Shown here piece after piece: positions 17,331-27,124 of a stretch of DNA of 35,839 nt (position 1 is the stretch's first letter; the number at the start of each line of letters is the position of its first letter). Source of the stretch: an uncultured Gammaproteobacteria bacterium. GTDB taxonomy: Bacteria; Pseudomonadota; Gammaproteobacteria; Arenicellales; JAANXG01. The notes beneath the pieces were generated by a model. It worked only from the letters and a program-made list of their open reading frames with translations, had not been told where the DNA came from and did no database searches. The DNA lies in the NCBI GenBank assembly GCA_947259875.1, contig CAMYNX010000005.1:1-35839 (forward strand). The letters are read 5' to 3'. Made by a program: the position numbers and the translations under genes.

Positions 17331-18644
17331 ATGCTAGCGCCGGCGCACATGTTTCAGAGGTTATGGGCTTTGACGCATAGTCGCGTGTGGTGGGGGCTCA
17401 TCACCATATACAGTGGCGTATTAGCGCAGTATCTTCTGCATTTTCTAACGGCCGCGGCGTTAGGCGCCGAGATGTATGGCTTTTTCACTCTGGGTCTCAC
17501 CATTATTACCGTAGGCGCCGCGGTGTGCCAGATGGGATTCAATCGTGGCGTTATAAAGTTAATCGGTGTCTATAACGCCACCAAGCAAAATGAACTCCTC
17601 ATGGGGGCTGTCCGCGGAATCTTTCTGACAGTCGCAATATTTTCCATTTTGGTTGCCTGCGTGGGATTTCTAATTGTCGATATAAGCGCCGAATATACGT
17701 TCCAAGGCAGACACGAACAGTTACTCAATGTCCTGAGTATTTCGGTCGTAACAATTCCGTTAGCCGCTTTATTGTTGTTGTCGCAGAACATGGCGCGAGG
17801 ATTTGAGAGGATTGCGTTGGCCAATCTACCGTATAACACACTGATCCCATCAATATTAATTTTATATATCTTGGTGGTTGGTGGCGCCGGGATTCACGCA
17901 CGTCAATTACTAACCATATACGCAGCGTCTGCCCTTATACTTGTAGTTGTTGTTTACACTTATGTAAACACCCTGCCCGAGACGCGAAGGCTTCGAGGCG
18001 TACAGAAACGTTTTGCTTTTAAGAAATGGTTTGAGATGGCTTTACCGATGTGGGCGTTTACAACGCTTAATCAGCTTCTGCAACGCAGCGATATATTAAT
18101 TCTCGCACTTTTTGTCCCACTCAGAGACCTTGGAGTTTACGCACTGTCATCGAGAATAAGCCAGACTGCTACGATCGCGAACCGCGCATTTAATCGTTAT
18201 TGGGCTCCGGCCATGGCCAAACATCATGTCCTCAATGAGGACGGAAGCTTGCACCAAGTGGTAACGCAGACGGCTCGACATACATTCATATTTACGCTTT
18301 TTGTTGCAATTATATTAGTACTAATTGGAAAACCGGCCATCGCGCTGTTCGGCGAGAGTTATAACGGTGTATACATGTTAATGATCGTCCTATTGGTGGG
18401 CCGGCTGGTACATGCATTCTTTGCACCCTCGATAATGCTCTTGCAGATGACGGGACGCGAAAGACACGCGACGAAACTTCTGCTTATCATTGGGAGCCTA
18501 GCAATAATTGCACGCTTTTTAATTATCCCAAAATTTGGAGTTATGGGCGCGGCGATTATCACCAGCGGTGCGATCTTGACGCTAGCTATCGCCTCTGCAG
18601 GGGCAAGCAAGCGGCTAGCCAATTGTTACACCGGCGCATTTTAG
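17331..18644 (+). CDS. Wzx-like polysaccharide flippase
   Basis: A 437-residue, highly hydrophobic protein with about 12 predicted membrane segments. The N-terminus (WGLITIYSGVLAQYLLHFLT, followed by AAALGAEMYGFFTLGLTIIT) and the central LQRSDILILALFVPLRDLGV with YALSSRISQ are typical of polysaccharide-transporter (MOP superfamily) proteins, as is the late LLVGRLVHAFFAPSIMLLQM region. Wzx proteins translocate the undecaprenyl-linked repeat across the inner membrane. The position between sulfotransferases and a Wzy-like gene fits a Wzx/Wzy-dependent pathway, consistent with the Wza/Wzc export set at the left. Confidence 0.87.
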   Translation: MLAPAHMFQRLWALTHSRVWWGLITIYSGVLAQYLLHFLTAAALGAEMYGFFTLGLTIITVGAAVCQMGFNRGVIKLIGVYNATKQNELLMGAVRGIFLTVAIFSILVACVGFLIVDISAEYTFQGRHEQLLNVLSISVVTIPLAALLLLSQNMARGFERIALANLPYNTLIPSILILYILVVGGAGIHARQLLTIYAASALILVVVVYTYVNTLPETRRLRGVQKRFAFKKWFEMALPMWAFTTLNQLLQRSDILILALFVPLRDLGVYALSSRISQTATIANRAFNRYWAPAMAKHHVLNEDGSLHQVVTQTARHTFIFTLFVAIILVLIGKPAIALFGESYNGVYMLMIVLLVGRLVHAFFAPSIMLLQMTGRERHATKLLLIIGSLAIIARFLIIPKFGVMGAAIITSGAILTLAIASAGASKRLANCYTGAF

Positions 18645-18659
18645 TCATAGGCTGGAACA

Positions 18660-19499
18660 ATGGACATGAAACGGATATTTATTGTCGGGTGTCAACGTTC
18701 GGGAACCACTCTTCTACAGAGCTTGATGGCGTCGCATTCGCAAATTACGTCGTTCACAGAATCGCATTTTTTCAATAAAGGCTTTTATCCGCTGCCGATT
18801 GGGAATCATCTAGTAAAAAAAGGAACGGGCTTTCTGGTTAGCAAATTCATGAAGGAAAATCATGTGCACAGCAAACCTATTACTACGTGGCCGGTATCCC
18901 GTAGCGGCAGGGATGTGGTGTTGGACACGGCGCAGAAGCTCATAGCAATCCTGGATGCTGCTGCCATTGAGCGCGATAGAGTCGTTTGGATAGAAAAAAC
19001 GCCCAATCACTTATTCTTTATTCCATTGATCAAGCGAGTCGTACCAGATGCCCTCTTCATTCATGTAATACGCAGGCCGGAGCACGTATTACCCTCTCAA
19101 TATATGGCCAGCCGGCAGTGGGGAAGGCCCAAGAGTTATCTCGAATGCGCCCTACACTGGGTGCTGGCAATCTACACCAGCGATAAATATCTCCAGGAAT
19201 TCGGGCATTACTGCGTTCCCTACGAGCGACTGGCCTCAGATGCCGAACCGGTATTGGAGGGACTTTTTGAATGGCTGGAGATGCCATGGGAAGCCACAAT
19301 ACTGGAAGATTACAAATCAAAGGTAAGCGAGGTAATTGCCCCTGAGGAATCCTGGAAACAGAACAACTACACGAAGATAGAGCTTAAAAGGACGAATCGA
19401 TTCGCCGATCTTCCATGGCACGCGCGCTTACTGATCAATATCAGTCGCACAAACACGAAATTTTTACGAATCACGCAGCGCTATGATTGCATTGCATAA
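18660..19499 (+). CDS. PAPS-dependent sulfotransferase
   Basis: This 279-residue protein starts MDMKRIFIVGCQRSGTTLLQ, with a clear 5'-phosphosulfate loop (CQRSGTTLL). The 3'-phosphate motif is LFIHVIRRPEHVLPSQYMA, and the intervening segment VWIEKTPNHLFFIPLIKRVV is the K.P.h....... pattern of the Sulfotransfer_3-like group. The stop overlaps the start of the polymerase gene by 17 bp and the gene starts 15 bp after the flippase, so the three are almost certainly cotranscribed. Intact motifs suggest an active cytoplasmic enzyme. Confidence 0.9.
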   Translation: MDMKRIFIVGCQRSGTTLLQSLMASHSQITSFTESHFFNKGFYPLPIGNHLVKKGTGFLVSKFMKENHVHSKPITTWPVSRSGRDVVLDTAQKLIAILDAAAIERDRVVWIEKTPNHLFFIPLIKRVVPDALFIHVIRRPEHVLPSQYMASRQWGRPKSYLECALHWVLAIYTSDKYLQEFGHYCVPYERLASDAEPVLEGLFEWLEMPWEATILEDYKSKVSEVIAPEESWKQNNYTKIELKRTNRFADLPWHARLLINISRTNTKFLRITQRYDCIA

Positions 19500-20766
19500 G
19501 CCGCTGTATGCGGGAAGTGTGAGTATTAACCTGCCCCTTCGAGCAGCAGCACTTTTAGCGATACTGACTGTCGAAGTAGTCACGTCGGTGGCATCTACGT
19601 CAGATGTCGTGCAGGCCGCCGGCGTTAGCGCGATGGTGATTGTCGTGGGGTTGGGGATTTTCATCACGTGGTGCGTCAAACCATCCTTCGAAACCAGTGG
19701 ATTTGCGGTACCGTTTCTCGGTGCCATCGCAATTTTGGCAATCGTGGGAGTGTGGGGTGTATTTCTGGCGCTTGCGCGCGCCAATGAACCTTATTACTTG
19801 GTCGCAGACGCGTACCACTGGTTCGTAGAACTCGTATTGGTCGCGCTGTTCACATTCTGGGCACTATCGCGCAGCGACGCCGAGCAGATGGTAACTGTTA
19901 TTGCCATATTCGGACTGATACAGGGTGTCGTCGGTTTACTCACGTTCTGGCTTGCCGTCAAAGGAATACTGCCCGGCGCACATCTCGTACCGTCCGCCGG
20001 TATATGGCGATTCGATTCCATACGCGGTTTCCCAGAGTTCATGCTGATCCCCGTGACCGCAGCACTCATCGGTGCCGACGTGCGAAAAATATGGTTGAAG
20101 TGGGTTTTGTGGCTGGCGTTTGGGTCGTTGATTATCGTCCTGATAATAACCTTGAAGCGTACACTGTGGGTCAGTTATGCGTTGGCGGTTGTGTTGCTGT
20201 TAGCGCCCAGATTAATGTCGCTACTAATCGCTGGGACCGCGCTTTTGTTCGCGGTAGTCCTAATCGAATACTCGCTCGATCCGCGCTTGCTCGCCGAGAG
20301 CTTCGAGTTTCTGACATACAACCCGAATAATCCCGACAGCTTCAGTGGTCGGCTGGCACAAATTTATTCTATTCTTCCGCACATCGCCGAGGAGCCGCTG
20401 GGACACGGATTCGGTGCCAAAGTAGAAGCGTATTGGCTAGGGCGGGATATCTATGGATTTGTTCACTACATCCACAACGTTTATGTAAGCTATACCCTGC
20501 AATTAGGTATCGGGGGTATGTTGGTGGTTGCTACGGTCGGTGGTTGGCTTTTCTGGAAACATTGGGGATTGCTGCAACACAAAACAGAATGGCGATGGAT
20601 CCTAAGGGGCGGCTTGGCATGCTTGTTCGCTCTGGCAGTTAATGGGCTCATGTTGATTTCGACGCATACAGTTTTCGCGGGTTTCGTAATCGGTCTCGGA
20701 ATGGTCGCGATTGTTAACACACAAATACAATTGTCCAACTGGCGCGAGATCTCCGAGAGGACATAG
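19483..20766 (+). CDS. Wzy/WaaL-like O-antigen polymerase or ligase family protein
   Basis: A 427-residue protein with about 10-12 membrane segments and a large loop after residue 260. The loop ends in YGFVHYIHNVYVSYTLQLGI, the conserved H-N-x-Y motif of the Wzy_C/O-antigen ligase family, which holds residues needed for glycan transfer. In this setting, with Wzx, Wza and Wzc homologs, a polymerase joining lipid-linked repeats at the periplasmic face is more likely than an O-antigen ligase. The start overlaps the upstream sulfotransferase by 17 bp, implying translational coupling. Confidence 0.82.
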   Translation: MIALHKPLYAGSVSINLPLRAAALLAILTVEVVTSVASTSDVVQAAGVSAMVIVVGLGIFITWCVKPSFETSGFAVPFLGAIAILAIVGVWGVFLALARANEPYYLVADAYHWFVELVLVALFTFWALSRSDAEQMVTVIAIFGLIQGVVGLLTFWLAVKGILPGAHLVPSAGIWRFDSIRGFPEFMLIPVTAALIGADVRKIWLKWVLWLAFGSLIIVLIITLKRTLWVSYALAVVLLLAPRLMSLLIAGTALLFAVVLIEYSLDPRLLAESFEFLTYNPNNPDSFSGRLAQIYSILPHIAEEPLGHGFGAKVEAYWLGRDIYGFVHYIHNVYVSYTLQLGIGGMLVVATVGGWLFWKHWGLLQHKTEWRWILRGGLACLFALAVNGLMLISTHTVFAGFVIGLGMVAIVNTQIQLSNWREISERT

Positions 20767-20924
20767 CATCAGCGCAAGCCCCTGCGCCATCATCCGGGAT
20801 CCTTGGTGTAATATACGGGCTAAGCAAACAACAATCTGGTCGAGATTGTGATGTCGCAGTAGTGCGGTCAAGATTTTGATGCCCGTTTTTTCGCGTTTGA
20901 GAACGAATTAGCGAATTGCTTTTC

Positions 20925-20944
20925 AATTGAAGGCGTCTTCAATT
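20925..20944. repeat. Inverted repeat before the sigma-54 activator gene
   Basis: AATTGAAG-GCGT-CTTCAATT is a perfect 8-bp stem with a 4-base loop, about 100 bases before the regulator ATG and 160 bases after the polymerase stop. There is no following T run, so it is more likely an operator or a leader hairpin than an intrinsic terminator. The half-site sequence TGTCGCA at 20852-20858 lies in the same gap. Confidence 0.4.
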
Positions 20945-21044
20945 AACTGTCGTATGTTATATCCGGTGCGCGAGGGCGGATAAGGACTTGACACGGAGGC
21001 CATTTTTTAAGCACAATTGGGGCTCATACGAGTGGGGGGACTGT

Positions 21045-22436
21045 ATGACAATAAGCAGTGGTTTACCGCTGCCGCGTGATGCATCACCAGATACGCGCAG
21101 ACGGCTTCTTATAATATCTCGCAACGAACCCGACAGCGGTCTTATCGGCCAAACGCGTCCGCAAAGAAATTGGTGCGTCGACGTTTTTCCGAATTTCGAA
21201 GACGCTCAAGATCACGCGTTGATGTACGGGCCGCGGGTGGGTTTGGTCGATTTCGAACTCCTGCAAGACAAAACGCTCATGGGGCGTTGGGACGAGTTTT
21301 GCGTGTCCCATCCAGGAATCGAATGGATAGCGTTACTTCCTAAGGACGTGGAATGCAACGACGAGATCCGCCAACTGATCCGGCAACGTTGTTACGATTT
21401 TCACACTTTGCCTTTAGATGTGTCGCGCCTGCTGGTCACGATCGGCCACGCCTACGGCATGGCTAAGCTTCAATCAAGCCGCTCGATAAGCCCTACAGCA
21501 AAGGGCAACGGAAACGGCATGATGGGCGAGAGTCCCGCGATGCGAGACTTCTGGAAAAAGCTAGCAAAAATCGAGCTGGTTGATACCCCGTTGCTAATTA
21601 GCGGAGAAAGCGGCACCGGTAAGGAACTCGCAGCTCGCGCCGTTCATGATCGATCTCGCCGCAGTGATGGGCCGTTTATCGCAGTTAACTGCGGTTCCAT
21701 TCCACCGACGCTGATACAGTCTGAGTTGTTCGGTTACGAGAAGGGGGCTTTTACCGGCGCCACTCATCGTAAGATGGGAAGAATGGAGGCGGCTGCAGGG
21801 GGTACTATTTTTCTGGATGAGGTCGGTGACCTGCCTTTGGAGTTACAGATAAATCTATTGCGGTTTCTACAGGAAAACACCATAGAAAGAGTCGGTAGCC
21901 ACAAGAGTATTTCAGTGGATGCAAGGGTGATTGCTGCGACACACGTCGATTTGGAGGAAGCAATTAGGGAGAAGCGTTTCCGTGAAGATCTGTATTACCG
22001 GCTAAATGTCATACACCTTGAGGTTCCACCGCTTAGAAAGCGGAGCACCGACATTGGCTTATTGGCCAAATATTTCTTTGAATTGTTTTCCGAGGAAAAA
22101 AGTCCCACTGTGCGAGGCATCAGTCAGAGCGCGATCGATGCGATGTATCGTTATAACTGGCCGGGCAATGTGCGTGAACTCATGAACCGTATGCGTCATG
22201 CGCTAGTCATGTCGGATAGCAGGCTAATTACACCCGCCGATCTCAGGTTGAATGGACTGGAATCGAGCGTAAAAGTCATGCCATTGGAAACGGTTCGTTC
22301 TCTGGCTGAGAAAAACGCGGTCACTCAAGTGTTGAAGGACACCGGGTACAGAATATCGATTGCGGCGCGCCAGCTAGGTGTATCCCGTGCCACGCTATAC
22401 CGCCTGATGACAAAGTACCAGCTTCACAGCGAGTAG
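21045..22436 (+). CDS. VpsR-like sigma-54-dependent transcription activator
   Basis: A 463-residue bacterial enhancer-binding protein. Residues about 20-136 form a receiver-like domain with a single aspartate in GLVDFELL near the phosphoacceptor position, resembling the divergent receiver of VpsR. The AAA+ domain has Walker A GESGTGKE (187-194), the GAFTGA sigma-54 contact loop (234-239), Walker B GGTIFLDEV (252-260) and FREDLYYRLN. The C-terminus is a Fis-type helix-turn-helix (RISIAARQLGVSRATLYRLM). I chose the ATG at 21045, preceded by GGGGGA, over an open TTG at 20988. VpsR activates EPS genes in Vibrio, partly through c-di-GMP; c-di-GMP binding here is not testable by eye. Confidence 0.93.
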   Translation: MTISSGLPLPRDASPDTRRRLLIISRNEPDSGLIGQTRPQRNWCVDVFPNFEDAQDHALMYGPRVGLVDFELLQDKTLMGRWDEFCVSHPGIEWIALLPKDVECNDEIRQLIRQRCYDFHTLPLDVSRLLVTIGHAYGMAKLQSSRSISPTAKGNGNGMMGESPAMRDFWKKLAKIELVDTPLLISGESGTGKELAARAVHDRSRRSDGPFIAVNCGSIPPTLIQSELFGYEKGAFTGATHRKMGRMEAAAGGTIFLDEVGDLPLELQINLLRFLQENTIERVGSHKSISVDARVIAATHVDLEEAIREKRFREDLYYRLNVIHLEVPPLRKRSTDIGLLAKYFFELFSEEKSPTVRGISQSAIDAMYRYNWPGNVRELMNRMRHALVMSDSRLITPADLRLNGLESSVKVMPLETVRSLAEKNAVTQVLKDTGYRISIAARQLGVSRATLYRLMTKYQLHSE

Positions 22437-22453
22437 TCGCTATTCAGGTCGGG

Positions 22454-23926
22454 TTATTGTGGGTTCAGCGTCTGTAGGATTTCCTGTGCCCGCTCGCTGA
22501 CCTGGGAATCCGGATCTTCCGCGGCCTTAGCCAAAACATCGCGTGCCTGGTTTATCTCCAGTTTAGTTACCGCATCCAGCGCCCTTAGCCTCAACCCCGG
22601 GAGCGAATTGGTTAACGCAGTCTTCATTATCAGTTCGGCAGTGGCGCCCGAAGTATCCATCTCCACCAACATATCCACAGCGGAGATTCGTAGTTGCGGA
22701 TCTCCCGTTGCCATCGCCCCATCCAGGGCCGAAACGAATTCGCCTTCATATCTACCCGTGTGGCTATGCAGCCCCCTTATTGCTTCTAACGCGTTCAGAC
22801 GTAAGCCAGACGCCGCCGATGAGCTTACCAAGGAACTCAGGGTCGGTATCAAACGCTGCACGTGTTCTTCGGGCAAATCCTGGTCACCGAGCAAACTAAA
22901 CGCACTTTTCTGAACACTTGAGTCCGCGTCGTTAATGGCTAATTCCAGGGCCCTGACATATTGATCATACTCTCCCAGATCGTCCGCGACACCGGACAAA
23001 GCATTGAGCGCATGTCCTCTAAGCCTCGGTTCAGCGTCCGACTCGACCATAGAAACCAAGAGACGCTTGCTCTCTGCCGCAAGTTGCATCGGAGCAGGCC
23101 TCTCATCGGCATCCTCCATGGGTAAATTCGATAACACCTCGATCGCGGCCTCACGAACGGTGGCATCTCCATCTCGCAACGTGGCTACCAGCGTATTTTC
23201 AAGGATTTGCGCGTTTTCGGGCGTATATCCGGCATCGCCGATGGTCTTGCCAAGTAAGGTCAGGGCTTCACGCCGCATTGCAGAGAAATTATCTTCCCTG
23301 GCGATGGTTGCGATTGGGTCGAGCGCGATGGCCAATGTGCCGTCCAGAACCATGGTTGACATGGAGCGCAGTGCTTTGCGTCTTATCTCGAGATCGGCGT
23401 GCTGGAGCGCTTCAACGAGCGATGATTCCGATAGCGCAATATCTTCGTCAACGGGACTGGTTGGTGCCTTGCTTCTGTCCGTCTCCGGGCGCGCGAGGAT
23501 CTCACCCTTATCGAGTAGGAATACTCTCACTCCGGACTTAGAAGCGAGCGCGGTTGCTTCGTGCTCTGGAATTGAATACGTCATCAAGTAGTCCACGCCT
23601 TTTAACAAAGATTTGAGCCCCTGAATCAGTGGAACGCGAGAGTACTCGGCGTACACCGCTGTATCCAGCGCAGTTTCGGCAACGATATATAATTCGATGT
23701 GTGCCCGGATCTGGGATTGAGATTTGAGTTGTGACAGCAGCTTTCGCAGTGGCACGCCATCGACATTGGCATTCATCAAGGTGCCATCGTGCACAATGGA
23801 CACCGAACCGGAGGGTTCGGTAACATCCGTGGCCGCCGCCCAGGTAACGCAGGTAGAAATCAGCACCAACACGGCTACACGCGTGCTGGCTTTCAGGATC
23901 TGCGTGAAGGACTGCATGAGTGACAT
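22454..23926 (-). CDS. Secreted STN-like / HEAT-repeat protein
   Basis: The start at 23924-23926 is preceded by GGAGAG; an open frame upstream adds nothing recognisable. The 490-residue product has a signal peptide (VAVLVLISTCVTWAA). Residues about 40-130 (GVPLRKLLSQLKSQSQI ... PLIQGLKSLLKGVDYLMTY) resemble an STN/secretin-type short N-terminal domain. From about 160 to the end come repeated helical pairs of 30-40 residues (LEIRRKALRSMSTM, ATVREAAIEVLSNL, SVQKSAFSLLGDQ, QVSERAQEILQTL), typical of HEAT repeats. It probably works as a periplasmic scaffold. It converges on the regulator gene with a 17-bp gap; function unknown. Confidence 0.75.
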   Translation of the reverse strand: MSLMQSFTQILKASTRVAVLVLISTCVTWAAATDVTEPSGSVSIVHDGTLMNANVDGVPLRKLLSQLKSQSQIRAHIELYIVAETALDTAVYAEYSRVPLIQGLKSLLKGVDYLMTYSIPEHEATALASKSGVRVFLLDKGEILARPETDRSKAPTSPVDEDIALSESSLVEALQHADLEIRRKALRSMSTMVLDGTLAIALDPIATIAREDNFSAMRREALTLLGKTIGDAGYTPENAQILENTLVATLRDGDATVREAAIEVLSNLPMEDADERPAPMQLAAESKRLLVSMVESDAEPRLRGHALNALSGVADDLGEYDQYVRALELAINDADSSVQKSAFSLLGDQDLPEEHVQRLIPTLSSLVSSSAASGLRLNALEAIRGLHSHTGRYEGEFVSALDGAMATGDPQLRISAVDMLVEMDTSGATAELIMKTALTNSLPGLRLRALDAVTKLEINQARDVLAKAAEDPDSQVSERAQEILQTLNPQ

Positions 23927-24185
23927 GCGAATAGCTCTCCAGCCAGGATAATTCAGCTCCACCCGGACGAAACTAACGTGTCACCGGGGCCAACCCATTG
24001 GATTGCTCGGTGCCCAAACGGCGCGTCTGAGACCGGGCCGGGATAGACGTATACTCGTTACAAAAGGTCATACCTGACATCCATCGAACTCCATAATTCA
24101 AACCACTTGTTGCGCTCTATTTCGTCTCCATGGGGCGATATCCGGGCGTTCAGCCCGACACTGCTTGGCGGGCCTAATGTGCTCG

Positions 24186-26582
24186 TCATTTAAACCACAG
24201 CATCAAATGCGGCGCCCACTCCGGATGTCCGGCCTGCTCTGCCCCCTCTCGCGAGTAATAGTGGATTCTTCCATTCCTGGTCTCATCACGTTTCTTTATC
24301 ACCCACGCTTTGGCGCCGTCGATTACGTCCTGCGTAACTCCCCATTCCACTGAGGTGCCCTCGGCCATGTCGTTGGTATGCACAACCGGCGCCGCGGTGG
24401 CGTCATCGAATTTTCCACCGCTCCATGGCACACTACAATCCCGCGCAGTGTTGTCGATCGCCTGGTCGGTGCGGCAATTCCAGGTTATCCCCTTACCGCT
24501 CCCCCGGGTCCGTTTTGCCGCACCCACGCCCGCCCACTTGCCGCTACCCTCAACAAAGTTGACCGATGACGGGTGCGCATCCACCGGACGGCCGTTCCAC
24601 CACTTGCCGGGATTCTTGGCGACATGGAGTACCAGTGTCGCGTATTGGACTGCGGCACGGTCCACCTGGGACAGATTGAACTTAACGACCGCGCGCATGG
24701 CCTTGCTCTGATCGTCAGTCTCCTTGAGCCTCAGCCGCGGATTAATGCCCTCATTACGATTCTTTTTCGACAAACTGAGAATGCTGTCCTTTTTTACGTC
24801 AAAACGCGTGCCGGGTTCTGGCGGAATGCATTCCACCCCGCTTAGGATACCCCGGTAGCAAAATTGTTCGCGTAGCACATCCTCATTGATCCCGCCGTTG
24901 AGTTGCCCATCCGCAGCGATAATCTCCAGCGCCGCCTGGGTCATGGTCGCGCCGCAGGGAACCGAAAACTGGGATTCGAGGACGACCTGATCGGTCGTCG
25001 GTCCACCCAGCTCATTACGAATATCCCACAGTGCCCCAGACCAGATCTCTCCATCGTCGTGCTCGTCGTTGACGAGGTCTTGCGGATAGAGCTTGTTGCC
25101 GTCGACGCGGCGCAGGCAGGTGGGATTGCCGGTACGGTATGACGTGCTGTCCCACTCGCCAACACACGCCGCATGCACGGACTGGTATTCCACGTCCCCA
25201 CTATCGGCATAGAAGGAAGCCGCCAGATAGTCGCCAAATCCCTCGCCCATCGCGCGCATGTCGCCGTCGTTTAGCGCGCCCGGCCAACAAGTGTTCTGAT
25301 AACGCTGTATGGCGTGGCCATATTCATGAACGATGATGTCGGCGTCTTCGGCATCATCTACGCCTCCGTCCCCAAACTGCAGCGTGTCTGCGTTGTGATC
25401 GTAATAGGAATTGTCATCGTTGGACCAATGCACGTTCGCCCGGGTCGGGAAGTCTCGAATACCGTTGGGTATGCCCGAATCGTCGTCATAGCCCAGGGTA
25501 TGAATATAACGCTGCACCGAATCCATGGCGTGATAAGCAACCACCTGCTCGAAGCGAGGGTCGCTGCGGTCGTAAAAATACATGCGGTGCGCTGCTTCGG
25601 CGTCGGCGCAACCGTCGGCGCGCGGGCAAGTCGGTGGGTCGTGGCTTGCAACGTCGGCAAATTCACCCTGAAGCAGAGTGCCGTCGTCGAGCCCTTGGAG
25701 CTCGACGTCGATCCGTTCATCGTCCAGCACGAAGTCGGTTGCGTCGGCGTTGTCCGTCAAGGTGGTGTTGCCCGAGGTCTGTACCGGATTGGGCACGTAT
25801 ACGAAACCCCGTCCAGAACCGGAGAAAGCGAGAAGGTTTTCCTGCAGCAGAAGCTCGCCGGTGTTCGCGTCCACGAAGGTCAGGAATTCACCGAGCGGCC
25901 AGCGACTGTGGATCGCCAACTTCCACGCCAGGACCAGCTGCTGGCCAGCCACCGGGAACCAATTCAACTCCGCGTCTGTCGCGGCGCTCAATTCCGGATC
26001 TCCGTCACCTAAATGTTGGCTGAGGGCAGCGGTGGCAATGGTTTCCGCCTCGGCTTTAGAGATCGCGGGCGAGGTGTTTCCCACAACCAGCGGATTGCGG
26101 ATGTAGCCGCTGTGCACTCGATGGATACGCCCACCCGCGTTCTGGACGACCATCACGTAGGCGTTGTACACGGGGTAGCCGGCAAACATCTGTTGAAATC
26201 GCGTATGACTCGTGCTCAGACCACGTTTCGTTTCCAGGGTCTTCAAATCCGCGTCGTCAGCACGCAAATCCAAGCCGTAGGCATGGCCCTTGAGAAAGTC
26301 CCTGGTACTGCGTATAGATTCTGATCGCTTTCCAGGGTGGTCGCACTCGCTGAACGTGGTGACGTTCTTCCAACGACGCGCCGCCGCACAAGGCAAACCC
26401 GCGGCCGGAACTTCCAGACCCGGTGTGGTCGCTAACGCCTGCGCACGCGCACTGGGCCGTTTGTCCTGGATCCCCGGCGTCGGGCCGCCCTTCGCCGCAA
26501 TCACCGGCGAACCATGAGAGAGAAACGCCACCCCCAATAGCAACGCGGCGTATGCGCGGAGACTTGCTGCGCGACGATTCAT
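24186..26582 (-). CDS. Secreted M36/M4-like zinc metalloprotease with DNRLRE-type C-terminus
   Basis: I chose the ATG at 26580-26582 (798 residues), which starts the signal peptide MNRRAASLRAYAALLLGVAF; the open frame goes 19 codons further. A fungalysin/thermolysin propeptide-like region with a PepSY-type part follows (FLTFVDANTGELLLQENLL). The catalytic domain has the zinc site DIIVHEYGHAIQ (about residues 415-426) and the third ligand in GEGFGDYLAASF, as in M36. The last 200 residues (RLRLKETDDQSKAMRAVVKF, WGVTQDVIDGAKAWV, GRIHYYSRE) look like a DNRLRE/CBM-like beta domain, commonly on secreted polysaccharide-associated proteins. Likely an exoprotease acting on or within the matrix. Confidence 0.88.
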   Translation of the reverse strand: MNRRAASLRAYAALLLGVAFLSHGSPVIAAKGGPTPGIQDKRPSARAQALATTPGLEVPAAGLPCAAARRWKNVTTFSECDHPGKRSESIRSTRDFLKGHAYGLDLRADDADLKTLETKRGLSTSHTRFQQMFAGYPVYNAYVMVVQNAGGRIHRVHSGYIRNPLVVGNTSPAISKAEAETIATAALSQHLGDGDPELSAATDAELNWFPVAGQQLVLAWKLAIHSRWPLGEFLTFVDANTGELLLQENLLAFSGSGRGFVYVPNPVQTSGNTTLTDNADATDFVLDDERIDVELQGLDDGTLLQGEFADVASHDPPTCPRADGCADAEAAHRMYFYDRSDPRFEQVVAYHAMDSVQRYIHTLGYDDDSGIPNGIRDFPTRANVHWSNDDNSYYDHNADTLQFGDGGVDDAEDADIIVHEYGHAIQRYQNTCWPGALNDGDMRAMGEGFGDYLAASFYADSGDVEYQSVHAACVGEWDSTSYRTGNPTCLRRVDGNKLYPQDLVNDEHDDGEIWSGALWDIRNELGGPTTDQVVLESQFSVPCGATMTQAALEIIAADGQLNGGINEDVLREQFCYRGILSGVECIPPEPGTRFDVKKDSILSLSKKNRNEGINPRLRLKETDDQSKAMRAVVKFNLSQVDRAAVQYATLVLHVAKNPGKWWNGRPVDAHPSSVNFVEGSGKWAGVGAAKRTRGSGKGITWNCRTDQAIDNTARDCSVPWSGGKFDDATAAPVVHTNDMAEGTSVEWGVTQDVIDGAKAWVIKKRDETRNGRIHYYSREGAEQAGHPEWAPHLMLWFK

Positions 26583-27124
26583 GACGTGTGCCCCCATTCT
26601 TGTGCCATCACCTGCTGGCAAAGGATCGCCAAGGCGCACCGACCAGGTTTCCGGTCAATGTCGGCAATCTTTACACAAACAGGATAGCGACCCCACTGTT
26701 TAGCATCCACCAGCATGTGTCAATCCCCCCACCGCTGGAACCTGCGGAAATAATATCAGTTTTTGTGCCGATTTTACAGTTATCGGCAGGTATTTCTCGC
26801 CAGGATTCAGGGGTCCTGATGCAAGACTCGTGCCCCGGAGCGCTGTGCCTGGAGCGCGACCCATAGCCGTCGAACGAAGCCCAAATCTAAGGTGCACGAG
26901 GACCCGTCAGGGCCGGGGGCAGGGTGAATGCGGAATCACCGGTTATATCGTCTCATTGGCTCGAATTCTGACGGTTTATCGTGGTTTGCGCCCACGGGTG
27001 AGAAATGCGGGTTAGTTGTTCATCGTACCCAACCGGGGACCCATAGCACCCAGTATTAACGCATTGCACATCGACAACTAAGCGGGGTGGGTGTCAGTGC
27101 GTGTCGAGACCCCAATCTCGCGTA
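26583..27124. other. Intergenic region without recognised genes
   Basis: About 540 bases separate the protease start from the FG-GAP protein stop. No reading frame has convincing coding character, and I see no sigma-54 promoter, intrinsic terminator or copy of the palindrome found elsewhere. It should contain the protease promoter; a weak AT-rich segment on the minus strand near 26735-26765 is the best place to look. Confidence 0.5.

Noticed and set aside
25314-26012. Long plus-strand open frame opposite the metalloprotease
   Set aside because: It is an antisense shadow of a gene with clear protease motifs; no independent start signal or family match.
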